Source: Bacteroidota bacterium (GTDB lineage Bacteria > Bacteroidota > Bacteroidia > Chitinophagales > Chitinophagaceae). Taken from it: DNA of 60,793 nt. A program made the translations under genes and the position numbers. The notes below the pieces were generated by a model, which worked only from the letters and a program-made list of their open reading frames with translations, made no database searches and was not told the DNA's origin. Positions 36,345 through 44,726 of this stretch are shown here, one piece after another (position 1 is the first letter of the stretch; each line of letters opens with the position of its first letter). The stretch is from positions 1 through 60,793 of the forward strand of contig CANHGW010000014.1 of assembly GCA_947460175.1 (NCBI GenBank). The letters are read 5' to 3'.

Positions 36345-38738
36345 TTAATACTCTATAATTATTCCAAGTGTGGGCAAAATAGTACCGGTAGAATTATCAA
36401 GAAATTGAGTTTGGTATCGAGGTGGGAAAGTAGAATTAGGATCTATCAATGGATTTCCATTCACATCTCGCCTTACAGACAATATATCTTGTTCTTTTGC
36501 AGCAAATCTGTATACATTTTGGATGTCTAAATACAGATTTAAATTCCAATGTTTGAAAAAGTATTTTTTATCTACTCGTATATCCAATTGATGACTCATT
36601 GGCAATCGGTTTTGATTAACCCTGCTAAAATCAAATTGACCTTGCTGTGCTACATCCCAAACATAAGTAATAGATGATAAACTTGTGTCATAAGGCGTAT
36701 AAGGCCTTCCTCCTGTTAATCTAAACTTAGCCCCAATTTCCCAATTACGTTTTAGTTTTTTTCCTGCAGTAAGATTTATGATAAATCGCTGATCCCAATT
36801 ACTCGGTGTATAGCCAGTTATATTTCCATTGGTAAATTCACTTCTGAATAATGTAACAGCCATTAAACCATAAAACCCTTTAAAGAGTTTTTGTTGCGCA
36901 AACAATTCTACTCCATAGCTACGACCAATTGAAATCGAATTGGCTGCTTCATTGCCAGTAAATCCAAAATCTGTACCAGTATTGGCAAGTGACAATCCAC
37001 TTAAAATACTTTGCGGGTAGTTTGAATATTTTTTATAAAAAGCCTCTAGTGTAAATCGAGCATTTTTGCTAGAACTATACTCAATACCACCAACTAAGTG
37101 AGCACATTGAATATAGGTAAGATTGGTTGACTTGTTGATGTAAGTATTGGTCGAATCGATGAATCCAAGTGTTGTATAGACAGGTGTTTGATAATAAATA
37201 CCCGTATTAAAGTTTACATTTAACCGAGTAGTGATAGCATAAGATGCAGACACTCTGGGCGAAAGTTGCTTGAGTGGATTACTCATAGATTTAGAGTATG
37301 AATTTCCATCCATCCGAAGCCCTGCACTTATGGTCAAATCTTCGTTGAGTAATGTTTTACTCACTTGACTAAATAAGCCATATTTTACAAAGCCAATAGC
37401 TGAGCTATAATCAATGGTATCGATTACACCACCCGGCAACGAAAGCACATTGTACGTGTTATTGTTATATTTCACAAATTCAAGTCCTGTACCATAATTA
37501 ATTTTCCATCCTTTTTTTCGAATAGTATTTTCAACTCTTAATTTATTTTCTATTTCCTGACTTTTATAATCGAGCGTTATAGGTAATTGTTCATTATTGG
37601 ATTTGTATTTAATAAAACTATTATCAAGCATATTTCTACTTAATACAATTGTTTGAAAACTATTGGGTTTGTAATGTTTGTAAATAATTCCATTGGTATA
37701 GCTCCATTGCTTTTGAGCAGGTAAAATTCCCAATATATATTGTTGACTTTCGGTTTTATTCTCATCTAGATTTAATTTTGATACATCATACGCCCCAAGG
37801 AACAAATAGGTCAATTCGTTCCTTTTATCAATATTGTATTTGTATTTCACCTGCATATCATTGTACGTTGGCAAAAAGGGCAAACCTATTGCTTTAAATA
37901 AAAACTGCAAGTAAGAACGACGAATGCTCACCATCAAGGCACTTTTATCATTCACAGGCCCTTCTGCACGCAATCCAATATCACTACTACCTAAGGTAAA
38001 AGCACCATGCCAACCATCAGTGCGGGGATTTTTCATTTTAAAATCAAAAATCGAACTCAATGAATTGCCTCTGTTGGCTGGAAACGAGCCAGAATAATAA
38101 CCTACATCTTGAATGAAATCAACATTTAATATCCCAACTGGGCCTCCATTGGCGCCTTGCGTAGCAAAGTGATTGATATTGGGTATTTCTATTCCATCGA
38201 GATAAAATCGATTTTCGGAAGGACCACCACCCCGGATGATGATATCATTTCGAAAGCCTACACTCGAACCTGCACCTGGCAAACTTTGAATCACTTTACT
38301 GATATCTCTATTACCTCCAGGATTACGCTGTATCTCATTTACACCAATTGTTCTGAGCGACAAAGGACTTTCTTCTGTTTTATCTTTACGACCTTTAATT
38401 GTCACTTCTTTCACTTCACGATCATTTTTATCTAATCGAATTTCAAGAAACGTAGGCTTCGAATTATCAACTGCCATTTCGTAAATCGTCTTTTTCTTGT
38501 AACCAAGATAAGATACCTCAATATTGTATAACCCAGGTTTTAAATCCTTGATTTCAAACGAACCATCATCAGCAGTTTTGGTCCCAATAGTTGTTCCTTG
38601 TAATGTCAATAATGCAAATGATAAAGGTTCATTGCTAATAGCATCTTTAACGAAACCTTTGATTGTACCAGTTTGAGAAAACGCTTGTGAACTGAAAAAA
38701 ATTGCGAATAATAAGATAATAGATTTGCCTAAATTCAT
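36345..38738 (-). CDS. TonB-dependent receptor with carboxypeptidase-like regulatory domain
   Basis: A 797-residue outer-membrane receptor. Signal peptide MNLGKSIILLFAIFFSSQAFSQ; CarboxypepD_reg-like domain ~24-115 (GTIKGFVKDAISNEPLSFAL); plug domain ~120-230 (ISKVIQSLPGAG, DIIIRGGGPSENRFYLDGIE); then a 22-stranded barrel ending in LGIIIEY. It lacks an adjacent SusD-like partner, so it is not a typical SusCD glycan system and more likely takes up a metal chelate, peptide or vitamin. The -7 box TAATTTTG ends four bases before the ATG, which predicts a leaderless mRNA. Confidence 0.9.
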   Translation of the reverse strand: MNLGKSIILLFAIFFSSQAFSQTGTIKGFVKDAISNEPLSFALLTLQGTTIGTKTADDGSFEIKDLKPGLYNIEVSYLGYKKKTIYEMAVDNSKPTFLEIRLDKNDREVKEVTIKGRKDKTEESPLSLRTIGVNEIQRNPGGNRDISKVIQSLPGAGSSVGFRNDIIIRGGGPSENRFYLDGIEIPNINHFATQGANGGPVGILNVDFIQDVGYYSGSFPANRGNSLSSIFDFKMKNPRTDGWHGAFTLGSSDIGLRAEGPVNDKSALMVSIRRSYLQFLFKAIGLPFLPTYNDMQVKYKYNIDKRNELTYLFLGAYDVSKLNLDENKTESQQYILGILPAQKQWSYTNGIIYKHYKPNSFQTIVLSRNMLDNSFIKYKSNNEQLPITLDYKSQEIENKLRVENTIRKKGWKINYGTGLEFVKYNNNTYNVLSLPGGVIDTIDYSSAIGFVKYGLFSQVSKTLLNEDLTISAGLRMDGNSYSKSMSNPLKQLSPRVSASYAITTRLNVNFNTGIYYQTPVYTTLGFIDSTNTYINKSTNLTYIQCAHLVGGIEYSSSKNARFTLEAFYKKYSNYPQSILSGLSLANTGTDFGFTGNEAANSISIGRSYGVELFAQQKLFKGFYGLMAVTLFRSEFTNGNITGYTPSNWDQRFIINLTAGKKLKRNWEIGAKFRLTGGRPYTPYDTSLSSITYVWDVAQQGQFDFSRVNQNRLPMSHQLDIRVDKKYFFKHWNLNLYLDIQNVYRFAAKEQDILSVRRDVNGNPLIDPNSTFPPRYQTQFLDNSTGTILPTLGIIIEY

Positions 38739-38742
38739 TTCG

Positions 38743-38750
38743 CAAAATTA
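38743..38750 (-). promoter_or_regulatory. -7 box (TAATTTTG) four bases before the receptor start
   Basis: A perfect TAnnTTTG match on the minus strand followed by CGAA and the ATG at 38738. The nearest upstream TTG is 25 bases away, longer than the usual spacer. Confidence 0.45.
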
Positions 38751-38797
38751 AGCTATTTGTGAACTATTTTTATTACAAATATCCTATAGCTTATAAA

Positions 38798-39547
38798 TCA
38801 AATTAAATCTTGATGACGAACATAATATTCTTTCATCACATTAAAAACCTGCTGCTTCAGCATATCAGTATCTGATTGTGCCAAGCCTGTAGTAGAAATT
38901 TCTGGTAAAAAATGAAATTCAATTTTGTGTGGCCAAGCCCACATCTTTTTGCTTGGATGTAATATACTTTTTGTGCCAAAAATCAACCCAGGAATAATTG
39001 GTTTTTGTGCTTGAATAGCCACTTTAAATGCGCCATCATAAAACCTCGCTAAAGGTTCATTGGTTTTATTACGGGTACCCTCTGGGAAAAGACAAAGATG
39101 AAGTCCTTTTTCAAGTGCTTCTATCATTTTAGGGTAACTATCTTTTCTACTTTGAGCATCTTGACGCGTTACCAATATAGAACCTGATTTATATATATAG
39201 CCAAATATTGGAATCTTGGACATTTCAACTTTAGCCAATGTACGATTAGGGCCTGGAATACCTGGCGACGATACAGGCACATCTGCCAATGTGTTATGAT
39301 TTAACGTAACAACATAATTTTGGCCTTTTTTGAAATTCTCTCGTCCTCGATGGGTAACTGGACAAAAAATGAGTGGCATATAAATCCCCATCCAGATTTG
39401 AAATCCTCGTTGCACTACAATAGAAGCAGTCCTTTCGCTCGCCAAATTTCGAACGATAAAAAAAATAAGTGCTACTGGTATCATTGTAATTGCAAATAAC
39501 AACATACCGTATACAAAATAGATTCTACCTAAAATATCTTTTACCAA
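38798..39547 (-). CDS. plsC: 1-acyl-sn-glycerol-3-phosphate acyltransferase (PlsC family)
   Basis: This 249-residue membrane-bound acyltransferase has the catalytic HX4D motif at H84-D89 (NHNTLAD) and the phosphate-binding FPEGTRN at 154-160. An N-terminal hydrophobic segment (~8-33) anchors it to the inner membrane. It converts lysophosphatidate to phosphatidate in phospholipid synthesis. The start is TTG at 39547, because no in-frame ATG lies before the transmembrane segment; the next ATG (codon 15) would cut into it. Confidence 0.88.
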   Translation of the reverse strand: MVKDILGRIYFVYGMLLFAITMIPVALIFFIVRNLASERTASIVVQRGFQIWMGIYMPLIFCPVTHRGRENFKKGQNYVVTLNHNTLADVPVSSPGIPGPNRTLAKVEMSKIPIFGYIYKSGSILVTRQDAQSRKDSYPKMIEALEKGLHLCLFPEGTRNKTNEPLARFYDGAFKVAIQAQKPIIPGLIFGTKSILHPSKKMWAWPHKIEFHFLPEISTTGLAQSDTDMLKQQVFNVMKEYYVRHQDLI

Positions 39548-39644
39548 TGTGTTCGATTTTAGAGGATAAAAGTAATATTAAAAAACTATTCTGAGGGTAA
39601 ACCAACGAAATTATAACAGAAGTTTCCAATTCAACGTAATCGAG

Positions 39645-40322
39645 TTACCCAATTGACCAATTGATAGGATATTTGCCTTGCTTACGCAAATATTCATTTG
39701 TTTTGGAAAAATGCTTGCAGCCCAAAAAGCCATTATATGCTGAAAAGGGCGAAGGATGAGCCGCTTTTAAAATCAAATGCTTTGAATGATCAATCAACGA
39801 TTCTTTTTGTTGTGCAAATCGTCCCCAAAGTATAAATACAACACCTTCCTTTTCTTCAGAAACTTTCCGTATTACAGCATCTGTAAATCGCTCCCAGCCA
39901 ATATTGGCATGACTCATCGGTTTGGCTTCTTCTACAGTAAGTGAAGCATTGAGGAGTAATATACCTTGCTCTGCCCATTGTGTAAGATTACCATGATTAG
40001 GTATCTCAAGGCCAATATCATCTTTTATCTCTTTAAATATATTGACTAAAGAAGGTGGTGGTTTTACACCATGTTGTACACTGAAACAAAGCCCATGTGC
40101 CTGACCTTTGCCATGATACGGATCTTGACCAAGGATAAGCACTTTCACATTATCAAATGGTGTCAATGCAAATGCTTCGAAAATAGCTTTCCCTTCGGGG
40201 TAAATTATTTTACCTGCTAGTTTTTCATTTTTTAAAAAATGTGTCAAGCTTTCAAAATAAGATTGACTTAACTCATTTAATAATTGAGCTTTCCAGCTAT
40301 TTTCTATTTTAACGTTTACCAT
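39645..40322 (-). CDS. ung: Uracil-DNA glycosylase (family 1)
   Basis: The 225-residue repair enzyme removes uracil from DNA. The water-activating motif GQDPYH is at 65-70 with catalytic D67, and the minor-groove loop AAHPSPFSA contains H189. The uracil-specificity strand LLLNASLTV (122-130) contains the conserved Asn. Length and start ([14 protein letters not shown]) are standard. It is monocistronic, with about 180 bases of divergent space before accA. Confidence 0.96.
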   Translation of the reverse strand: MVNVKIENSWKAQLLNELSQSYFESLTHFLKNEKLAGKIIYPEGKAIFEAFALTPFDNVKVLILGQDPYHGKGQAHGLCFSVQHGVKPPPSLVNIFKEIKDDIGLEIPNHGNLTQWAEQGILLLNASLTVEEAKPMSHANIGWERFTDAVIRKVSEEKEGVVFILWGRFAQQKESLIDHSKHLILKAAHPSPFSAYNGFLGCKHFSKTNEYLRKQGKYPINWSIG

Positions 40323-40477
40323 TTTGAATTCACCTTCAAAGATGAGTAATTGATTTTGTTTCTCAAAAAGAAATGAATTTCTGATTTAAAAGTTAAAAGA
40401 TATCATAAATAAATTATAATTCACGTTTTTAAGCTTTCAATGTGAACAAAAAAAAATAGAATCTTGTGCCTTTATTT

Positions 40478-40485
40478 TATCTTTG
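40478..40485 (+). promoter_or_regulatory. -7 box (TATCTTTG) of accA
   Basis: A perfect TAnnTTTG match 19 bases upstream of the ATG at 40505. No suitably spaced TTG. Confidence 0.45.
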
Positions 40486-40504
40486 AAGCTTAAATCATTT
40501 GACG

Positions 40505-41467
40505 ATGCAGTATCTGGAATTTGAAAAACCCCTTGAGTCCCTTTTTCAAGAAATTGAAAAAATAAAAGAGGTGGGCGAAAAAACCAATGTAGATGTAAGT
40601 TCTGCTGTAAATGAACTCAACAAAAAAATCGACAAAACCAGAAAAAGCATCTATTCCAATTTAAATGATTGGCAACGTGTGCAACTGAGCCGTCATCCTG
40701 AGCGCCCTTATACGAATTTTTATATTTCAAGAATTTTTTCAAAATACCAAGAATTACATGGCGATCGTAATGTTCGTGACGACAAAGCCATTGTAGGAGG
40801 ATTTGCAACGTTGGATGATGATCAAACAGTGATGGTTATTGGTCATCAGAAAGGAGTCAATACCAAAATGCGTCAATTGCGCAACTTTGGTATGGCTAAT
40901 CCTGAAGGCTATCGAAAAGCACTACGGTTGATGAAATTAGCTGAGAAATTTAATAAACCAATTATTACATTTATCGACACACCGGGTGCTTTCCCAGGTT
41001 TAGAAGCCGAAGAAAGAGGTCAGGGTGAAGCTATTGCAAGAAATCTATTTGAAATGACGAATCTTACAGTGCCTGTCATTTGCATTATCATTGGCGAAGG
41101 TGCAAGCGGTGGTGCATTAGGAATTGGCATCGGCGATCGCGTAGTCATGTTAGAAAATACTTGGTACTCGGTTATTTCGCCTGAAAGCTGTTCTAGTATT
41201 TTATGGCGAACATGGGATTTTAAAGAAAAAGCAGCCGAACAATTGAAACTGACACCTAAGCATATGAGTGAATTCGGCCTGATTGATGAAATAATTGCGG
41301 AACCCCTTGGCGGAGCACATGCATTTCCTGAAGAAATGGCTGTAATTGTTAAAAATTACTTGACTAAAACATTGAAAACTTTATCAGCCATTGACCCGCA
41401 AGAACGAATCAATTTAAGAATAGATAAATTTTCTAAAATGGGCTTTTACGAAGAACTTCCACTATAA
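40505..41467 (+). CDS. accA: Acetyl-CoA carboxylase carboxyltransferase subunit alpha
   Basis: The 320-residue subunit, together with AccD, transfers carboxyl from biotin to acetyl-CoA to form malonyl-CoA. Family motifs: [20 protein letters not shown] at the N-terminus, [37 protein letters not shown], and [17 protein letters not shown] (oxyanion and carboxybiotin site). ATG 40505 was chosen; an upstream TTG at 40499 would add two residues. It leads a plus-strand run with a DUF6913-like gene and dapA. Confidence 0.97.
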   Translation: MQYLEFEKPLESLFQEIEKIKEVGEKTNVDVSSAVNELNKKIDKTRKSIYSNLNDWQRVQLSRHPERPYTNFYISRIFSKYQELHGDRNVRDDKAIVGGFATLDDDQTVMVIGHQKGVNTKMRQLRNFGMANPEGYRKALRLMKLAEKFNKPIITFIDTPGAFPGLEAEERGQGEAIARNLFEMTNLTVPVICIIIGEGASGGALGIGIGDRVVMLENTWYSVISPESCSSILWRTWDFKEKAAEQLKLTPKHMSEFGLIDEIIAEPLGGAHAFPEEMAVIVKNYLTKTLKTLSAIDPQERINLRIDKFSKMGFYEELPL

Positions 41468-41487
41468 TATCAAACAAGCTCAATTAC

Positions 41488-42054
41488 GTGTCTTTATTCA
41501 ATAAATTAAAAGAATTAATTGTACCTCAACCAATTTCGGAGAATACAGCTTCGTTGTTTGTAGAGCAAGATCAAGTGAAACATGAATTTATCAATTTTCC
41601 ACTTGCTTATCGCATAGGCATACTCTGTTATTACATCGATTATGATTCACAAGAACAGATTGGCAATTACAAAAAGAAACTCGAAGATTTGGGATATGAA
41701 TGTGAAGTACTCATGTTTATTGATAAAAAAGAACGTGAGAATAATATTTATCTTCAGTTTTTTGACCATAATGATTTAGATAAAAAAACAAACATGCCAA
41801 ATAGCCCTCGTACAGATCGATTTATAATGAAACGGTACGACATGCTCATTAACTTGTATTTAAATCCTTGTTCACAATTATTACATATTGCAAAAATGTC
41901 CCAAGCAAAATGTAGAGTTGCACCTTTTTTAGATCAATTCAAGGAACATTCAGATTTAATGATACTGTGCGATAACAATCCTACCATTGAAGATATAATT
42001 ATTAATATCAATAAAAGTTTAAATTTAAAACCATATGAGCGCAAGCATTTATAA
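41488..42054 (+). CDS. Conserved cytoplasmic protein, probably DUF6913 family
   Basis: A 188-residue protein with a GTG start at 41488, 20 bases after accA. It contains alternating helices and strands (YRIGILCYYIDY, CEVLMFIDKKE, YDMLINLYLNP, AKCRVAPFLDQF) with no signal peptide or membrane segment. It resembles the Bacteroidota-specific DUF6913 family, which I recall next to dapA in related genomes; I cannot confirm this by search. Its last 20 bases overlap the start of dapA in another frame, so translation of the two is probably coupled. Confidence 0.6.
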   Translation: MSLFNKLKELIVPQPISENTASLFVEQDQVKHEFINFPLAYRIGILCYYIDYDSQEQIGNYKKKLEDLGYECEVLMFIDKKERENNIYLQFFDHNDLDKKTNMPNSPRTDRFIMKRYDMLINLYLNPCSQLLHIAKMSQAKCRVAPFLDQFKEHSDLMILCDNNPTIEDIIININKSLNLKPYERKHL

Positions 42055-42916
42055 AGGAACGGGTGTTGCATTAGTTACACCTTTAAAAAAAAATAAAACG
42101 ATTGATTTTGATGCTTTACGCAAACTGGTTGACCATGTTATAAATAATGGTGTCAACTTTTTAGTAGCACTTGGCACTACAGCCGAAACACCTACTCTTT
42201 CACTTGCAGAAAAACTAGATGTACTAATCAATGTAATTGAACAATGCAATGGCAGAGTGCCTGTAGTAGCGGGAATTGGCGGGAATAACACTCATGAAAT
42301 AATAGAACAATTTCAAACTTACCCCCTAGATCAAGTAGATGCTATTTTAAGTGTATCACCCTACTACAACAAACCATCTCAAGCTGGCATCATTGCTCAT
42401 TTCAATGAATTAAATAAGCATACACCTAAACCAATTATTTTATACAATGTACCAGGACGAACAGGTAGTAATATGTCCTCTGCTACTACACTCAAACTTG
42501 CCAATGAATGTGAAAATATAATTGGCATCAAAGAAGCGTCGGGGAATATGGTACAATGTATGGAACTTGTAAAACACAAACCAAAAGGATTTACACTATT
42601 AAGTGGTGACGACAATTTAACTCTTGCCCAAATAGCTTGTGGATTTGATGGCGTAATATCTGTTGCGGCCAATTGTTTCACCAAAGACTTTTGCGAAATG
42701 GTACAATCAGCTTTAAAACATTCCATACCACATGCACAAAAATTGCATTATAAATTACTCGATGGGATCGATTTATTATTTGCCGAAGGCAACCCTTCTG
42801 GTGTAAAATGCGTACTTTCGGAAATGGGAATCTGTGAAAACGAATTTAGATTACCCGTTGTACCTGTAAGTCATTTAGTGCATGAGCAAATCAAACATTT
42901 TATATCTTCCCTTTGA
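42035..42916 (+). CDS. dapA: 4-hydroxy-tetrahydrodipicolinate synthase
   Basis: The 293-residue TIM-barrel enzyme condenses pyruvate with aspartate semialdehyde in lysine and diaminopimelate synthesis. The Schiff-base lysine is K166 (GIKEASGN) with Y137 (ILYNVPGRT); the GTTAE motif is at 47-51 and the signature SVSPYYNKPSQ follows at 106-116. The start overlaps the upstream gene by 20 bases, and its stop overlaps the TTG start of the DCC gene by four bases. Confidence 0.96.
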   Translation: MSASIYKGTGVALVTPLKKNKTIDFDALRKLVDHVINNGVNFLVALGTTAETPTLSLAEKLDVLINVIEQCNGRVPVVAGIGGNNTHEIIEQFQTYPLDQVDAILSVSPYYNKPSQAGIIAHFNELNKHTPKPIILYNVPGRTGSNMSSATTLKLANECENIIGIKEASGNMVQCMELVKHKPKGFTLLSGDDNLTLAQIACGFDGVISVAANCFTKDFCEMVQSALKHSIPHAQKLHYKLLDGIDLLFAEGNPSGVKCVLSEMGICENEFRLPVVPVSHLVHEQIKHFISSL

Positions 42917-43320
42917 TTTCTGACAACCAATCGGTAATTCTATTTGATGGTGTTTGTAATTTTTGTAATTACTGGGTCAACTTTATTATCAAACACGACA
43001 AGCAAGCCATTTTCAAATTTGCATCATTACAAAGCGAAGCCGGGAAAATAATGTCATTGAAATATAAGATAGACCCTTCTAAAGTTGACTCCGTAATACT
43101 TATAGAAAACAACCAAGCATATATTTATTCTGATGCTGCAATAAAAATTGCTTATCAGTTGAATTCATTCAAATGGATTTATTTTTTAGGTAAAATGACA
43201 CCTCGCATTATTAGAGATTTTATCTATAAATTTGTAGCAAAAAATCGATATAATTGGTTTGGAAAAAAATCAACCTGCATGATTCCTTCGCCTGAATTAA
43301 AAAATCGGTTTTTGAATTAA
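42913..43320 (+). CDS. DCC-family thiol-disulfide oxidoreductase-like protein
   Basis: The 135-residue protein has the diagnostic N-terminal DGVCNFC motif (D12, C15, C18) after a strand VILFDGVCNFC, and a helical remainder with the family's K-Y-WFGKKSTC segment near the end. DCC proteins are presumed redox-active because of the CxxC, but the substrate is unknown. The start is TTG at 42913, overlapping the dapA stop as TTGA; the first ATG would remove the motif. It is translationally coupled to dapA. Confidence 0.8.
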   Translation: MISDNQSVILFDGVCNFCNYWVNFIIKHDKQAIFKFASLQSEAGKIMSLKYKIDPSKVDSVILIENNQAYIYSDAAIKIAYQLNSFKWIYFLGKMTPRIIRDFIYKFVAKNRYNWFGKKSTCMIPSPELKNRFLN

Positions 43321-43371
43321 ACCAATCAGATGAATTTCTATCAAACAAAAATAACATTGCTTTAATTCAAT

Positions 43372-43908
43372 ATGAAAAAATTAATACTTGCTATATTTAA
43401 TTTATTTCTAATTCTACATGCTTGTGCGCAAGTTGATACACGTAGAGAATCATACAAGGATGCCTCTATTTTGGTATCAAAAACAATTGATAGTATTGTA
43501 GTATTGAAAGCAAAACGCAAAATGATTGTATACAATCAAAAGCAGCCAATCAAATCTTATATCATTTCCTTAGGTATAGAACCCACAGGTCCAAAACGTT
43601 TTGAAGGTGATTTGAGAACTCCTGAAGGCTTGTATTACATCAATGATAGAAATAAATATAGCTCATATCATAAAAACCTAGGCATATCCTATCCTTCATT
43701 GTTCGATTCTATTTATGCTCGTGTAAATGGTCAAAGTCCAGGTGGTGAAATTAAAATACATGGATTCCCAAATAAACATCGTAAAGATCAAGAAAATGAA
43801 TTGCTGAATAGTGATTGGACAGTTGGTTGTATAGCAGTTTCTGACTGGGAGGTAGATGAATTGTACAATAATGTTGGCATTTATTGTCCAATTTTAATTC
43901 TTCCATAG
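43372..43908 (+). CDS. L,D-transpeptidase (YkuD family), exported
   Basis: The 178-residue protein has a signal peptide (MKKLILAIFNLFLILHACAQ) and a single YkuD catalytic domain. The active site is read as H130 (KIHGFPN) and C153 in DWTVGCIAVSD, the HG-x(n)-(S/T)xGC pattern of L,D-transpeptidases. It is expected to act on peptidoglycan in the periplasm, forming 3-3 crosslinks or attaching proteins. The LHAC sequence at the end of the signal peptide could be a lipidation site, though it fits the lipobox poorly. Confidence 0.85.
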   Translation: MKKLILAIFNLFLILHACAQVDTRRESYKDASILVSKTIDSIVVLKAKRKMIVYNQKQPIKSYIISLGIEPTGPKRFEGDLRTPEGLYYINDRNKYSSYHKNLGISYPSLFDSIYARVNGQSPGGEIKIHGFPNKHRKDQENELLNSDWTVGCIAVSDWEVDELYNNVGIYCPILILP

Positions 43909-43980
43909 CAGTCATTCATTATGAGAAATTAATGCTATTAAAGCATACGATGATTGCATTCGCCTATAGATAATATTGAA

Positions 43981-44011
43981 TTGTATTATTGATAAAATAA
44001 ATCTACTTTTG
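43981..44011 (+). promoter_or_regulatory. Promoter of the ferredoxin gene (TTG-N20-TACTTTTG)
   Basis: TTG at 43981-43983 and TACTTTTG at 44004-44011 match the Bacteroidota housekeeping consensus with a 20-base spacer; the ATG is 27 bases downstream. Confidence 0.65.
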
Positions 44012-44038
44012 CGCCTTATTTAAGTACAAATCCTTAGT

Positions 44039-44374
44039 ATGTATACTATTAATTTTAAGTTTGAACAAAAAGGTCATGAACCAATTACAATAGAAAATTG
44101 CGAAGTAGATGATAGTATACTTGAAGTTGCATTAAAAAATAAAATCCATTTACACCATAATTGTGGTGGAGTATGTGCATGTAGTACTTGTCATATTTAT
44201 ATTGAAAGTGGAGAAGATTTTGTAGAAGAGTTAACTGATAAGGAAGAAAATTTCATAGATCGCGCAAGAAACCCAAAAATCAATTCTCGATTAAGTTGCC
44301 AATGTTTATTGAACGAAGGACATGGCGTATTAAATGTAACAATCCCCGATCAATCATTAATACATGGTGAATAA
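44039..44374 (+). CDS. fdx: 2Fe-2S ferredoxin, adrenodoxin/Isc type
   Basis: The 111-residue ferredoxin has the adrenodoxin-type cysteine spacing C42-x5-C48-x2-C51 (NCGGVCACSTC) and C87 (RLSCQC). ISC-type ferredoxins supply electrons for Fe-S cluster assembly. The iscX gene follows 33 bases downstream, which supports that assignment. It has a good promoter of its own and heads a two-gene unit. Confidence 0.93.
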   Translation: MYTINFKFEQKGHEPITIENCEVDDSILEVALKNKIHLHHNCGGVCACSTCHIYIESGEDFVEELTDKEENFIDRARNPKINSRLSCQCLLNEGHGVLNVTIPDQSLIHGE

Positions 44375-44407
44375 TAATTTATATTAACAATTTACAATTA
44401 ACTAGTT

Positions 44408-44644
44408 ATGCAATACGAACCACCTATTCACTGGAATGATTATGAAGATATAGCACTTAAATTATACGAAAAATTTGGAGATGAAATGAGCGAATCAAAA
44501 ATCTATCGAATTCGATTTACTGAATTATTAGAATGGGTTTTATCGCTTGATGGCTTTGAAGGAAAACGAGAAGAATGCAACGAAGGGCATCTCGAAATGA
44601 TACAAAGTAGTTGGGTATATGAGTGGAGAGACAACCAAAAATAA
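44408..44644 (+). CDS. iscX: Fe-S cluster assembly protein IscX
   Basis: The 78-residue acidic protein matches IscX (YfhJ): the winged-helix pattern IHWNDYEDIALKLYEKF, then IRFTELLEWVLSLDGFEG, and the acidic patch ending ECNEGHLEMIQSSWVYEW. IscX binds IscS and iron and modulates cluster synthesis. It is slightly longer than the E. coli protein at the N-terminus and in the loop around residues 28-33. Its place directly behind the ferredoxin is like the end of the proteobacterial isc operon, although iscS, iscU and hscAB are not here. Confidence 0.9.
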   Translation: MQYEPPIHWNDYEDIALKLYEKFGDEMSESKIYRIRFTELLEWVLSLDGFEGKREECNEGHLEMIQSSWVYEWRDNQK

Positions 44645-44692
44645 GATTTAAAAAATCAATTTATTTTCATTCAATTCTTTCATAAATATATT

Positions 44693-44700
44693 TACCTTTA
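44693..44700 (+). promoter_or_regulatory. Candidate -7 box (TACCTTTA) of the sigma-54 activator
   Basis: One base off TAnnTTTG, 26 bases before the ATG at 44727. No TTG at -33. Confidence 0.3.
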
Positions 44701-44726
44701 ACGCACACAAAAAAAGGTATTAAAAA

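Noticed and set aside
36342-36530. 62-codon plus-strand frame next to the TonB-dependent receptor stop
   Set aside because: It is antisense to the receptor's C-terminal barrel strands and has no promoter or family match.
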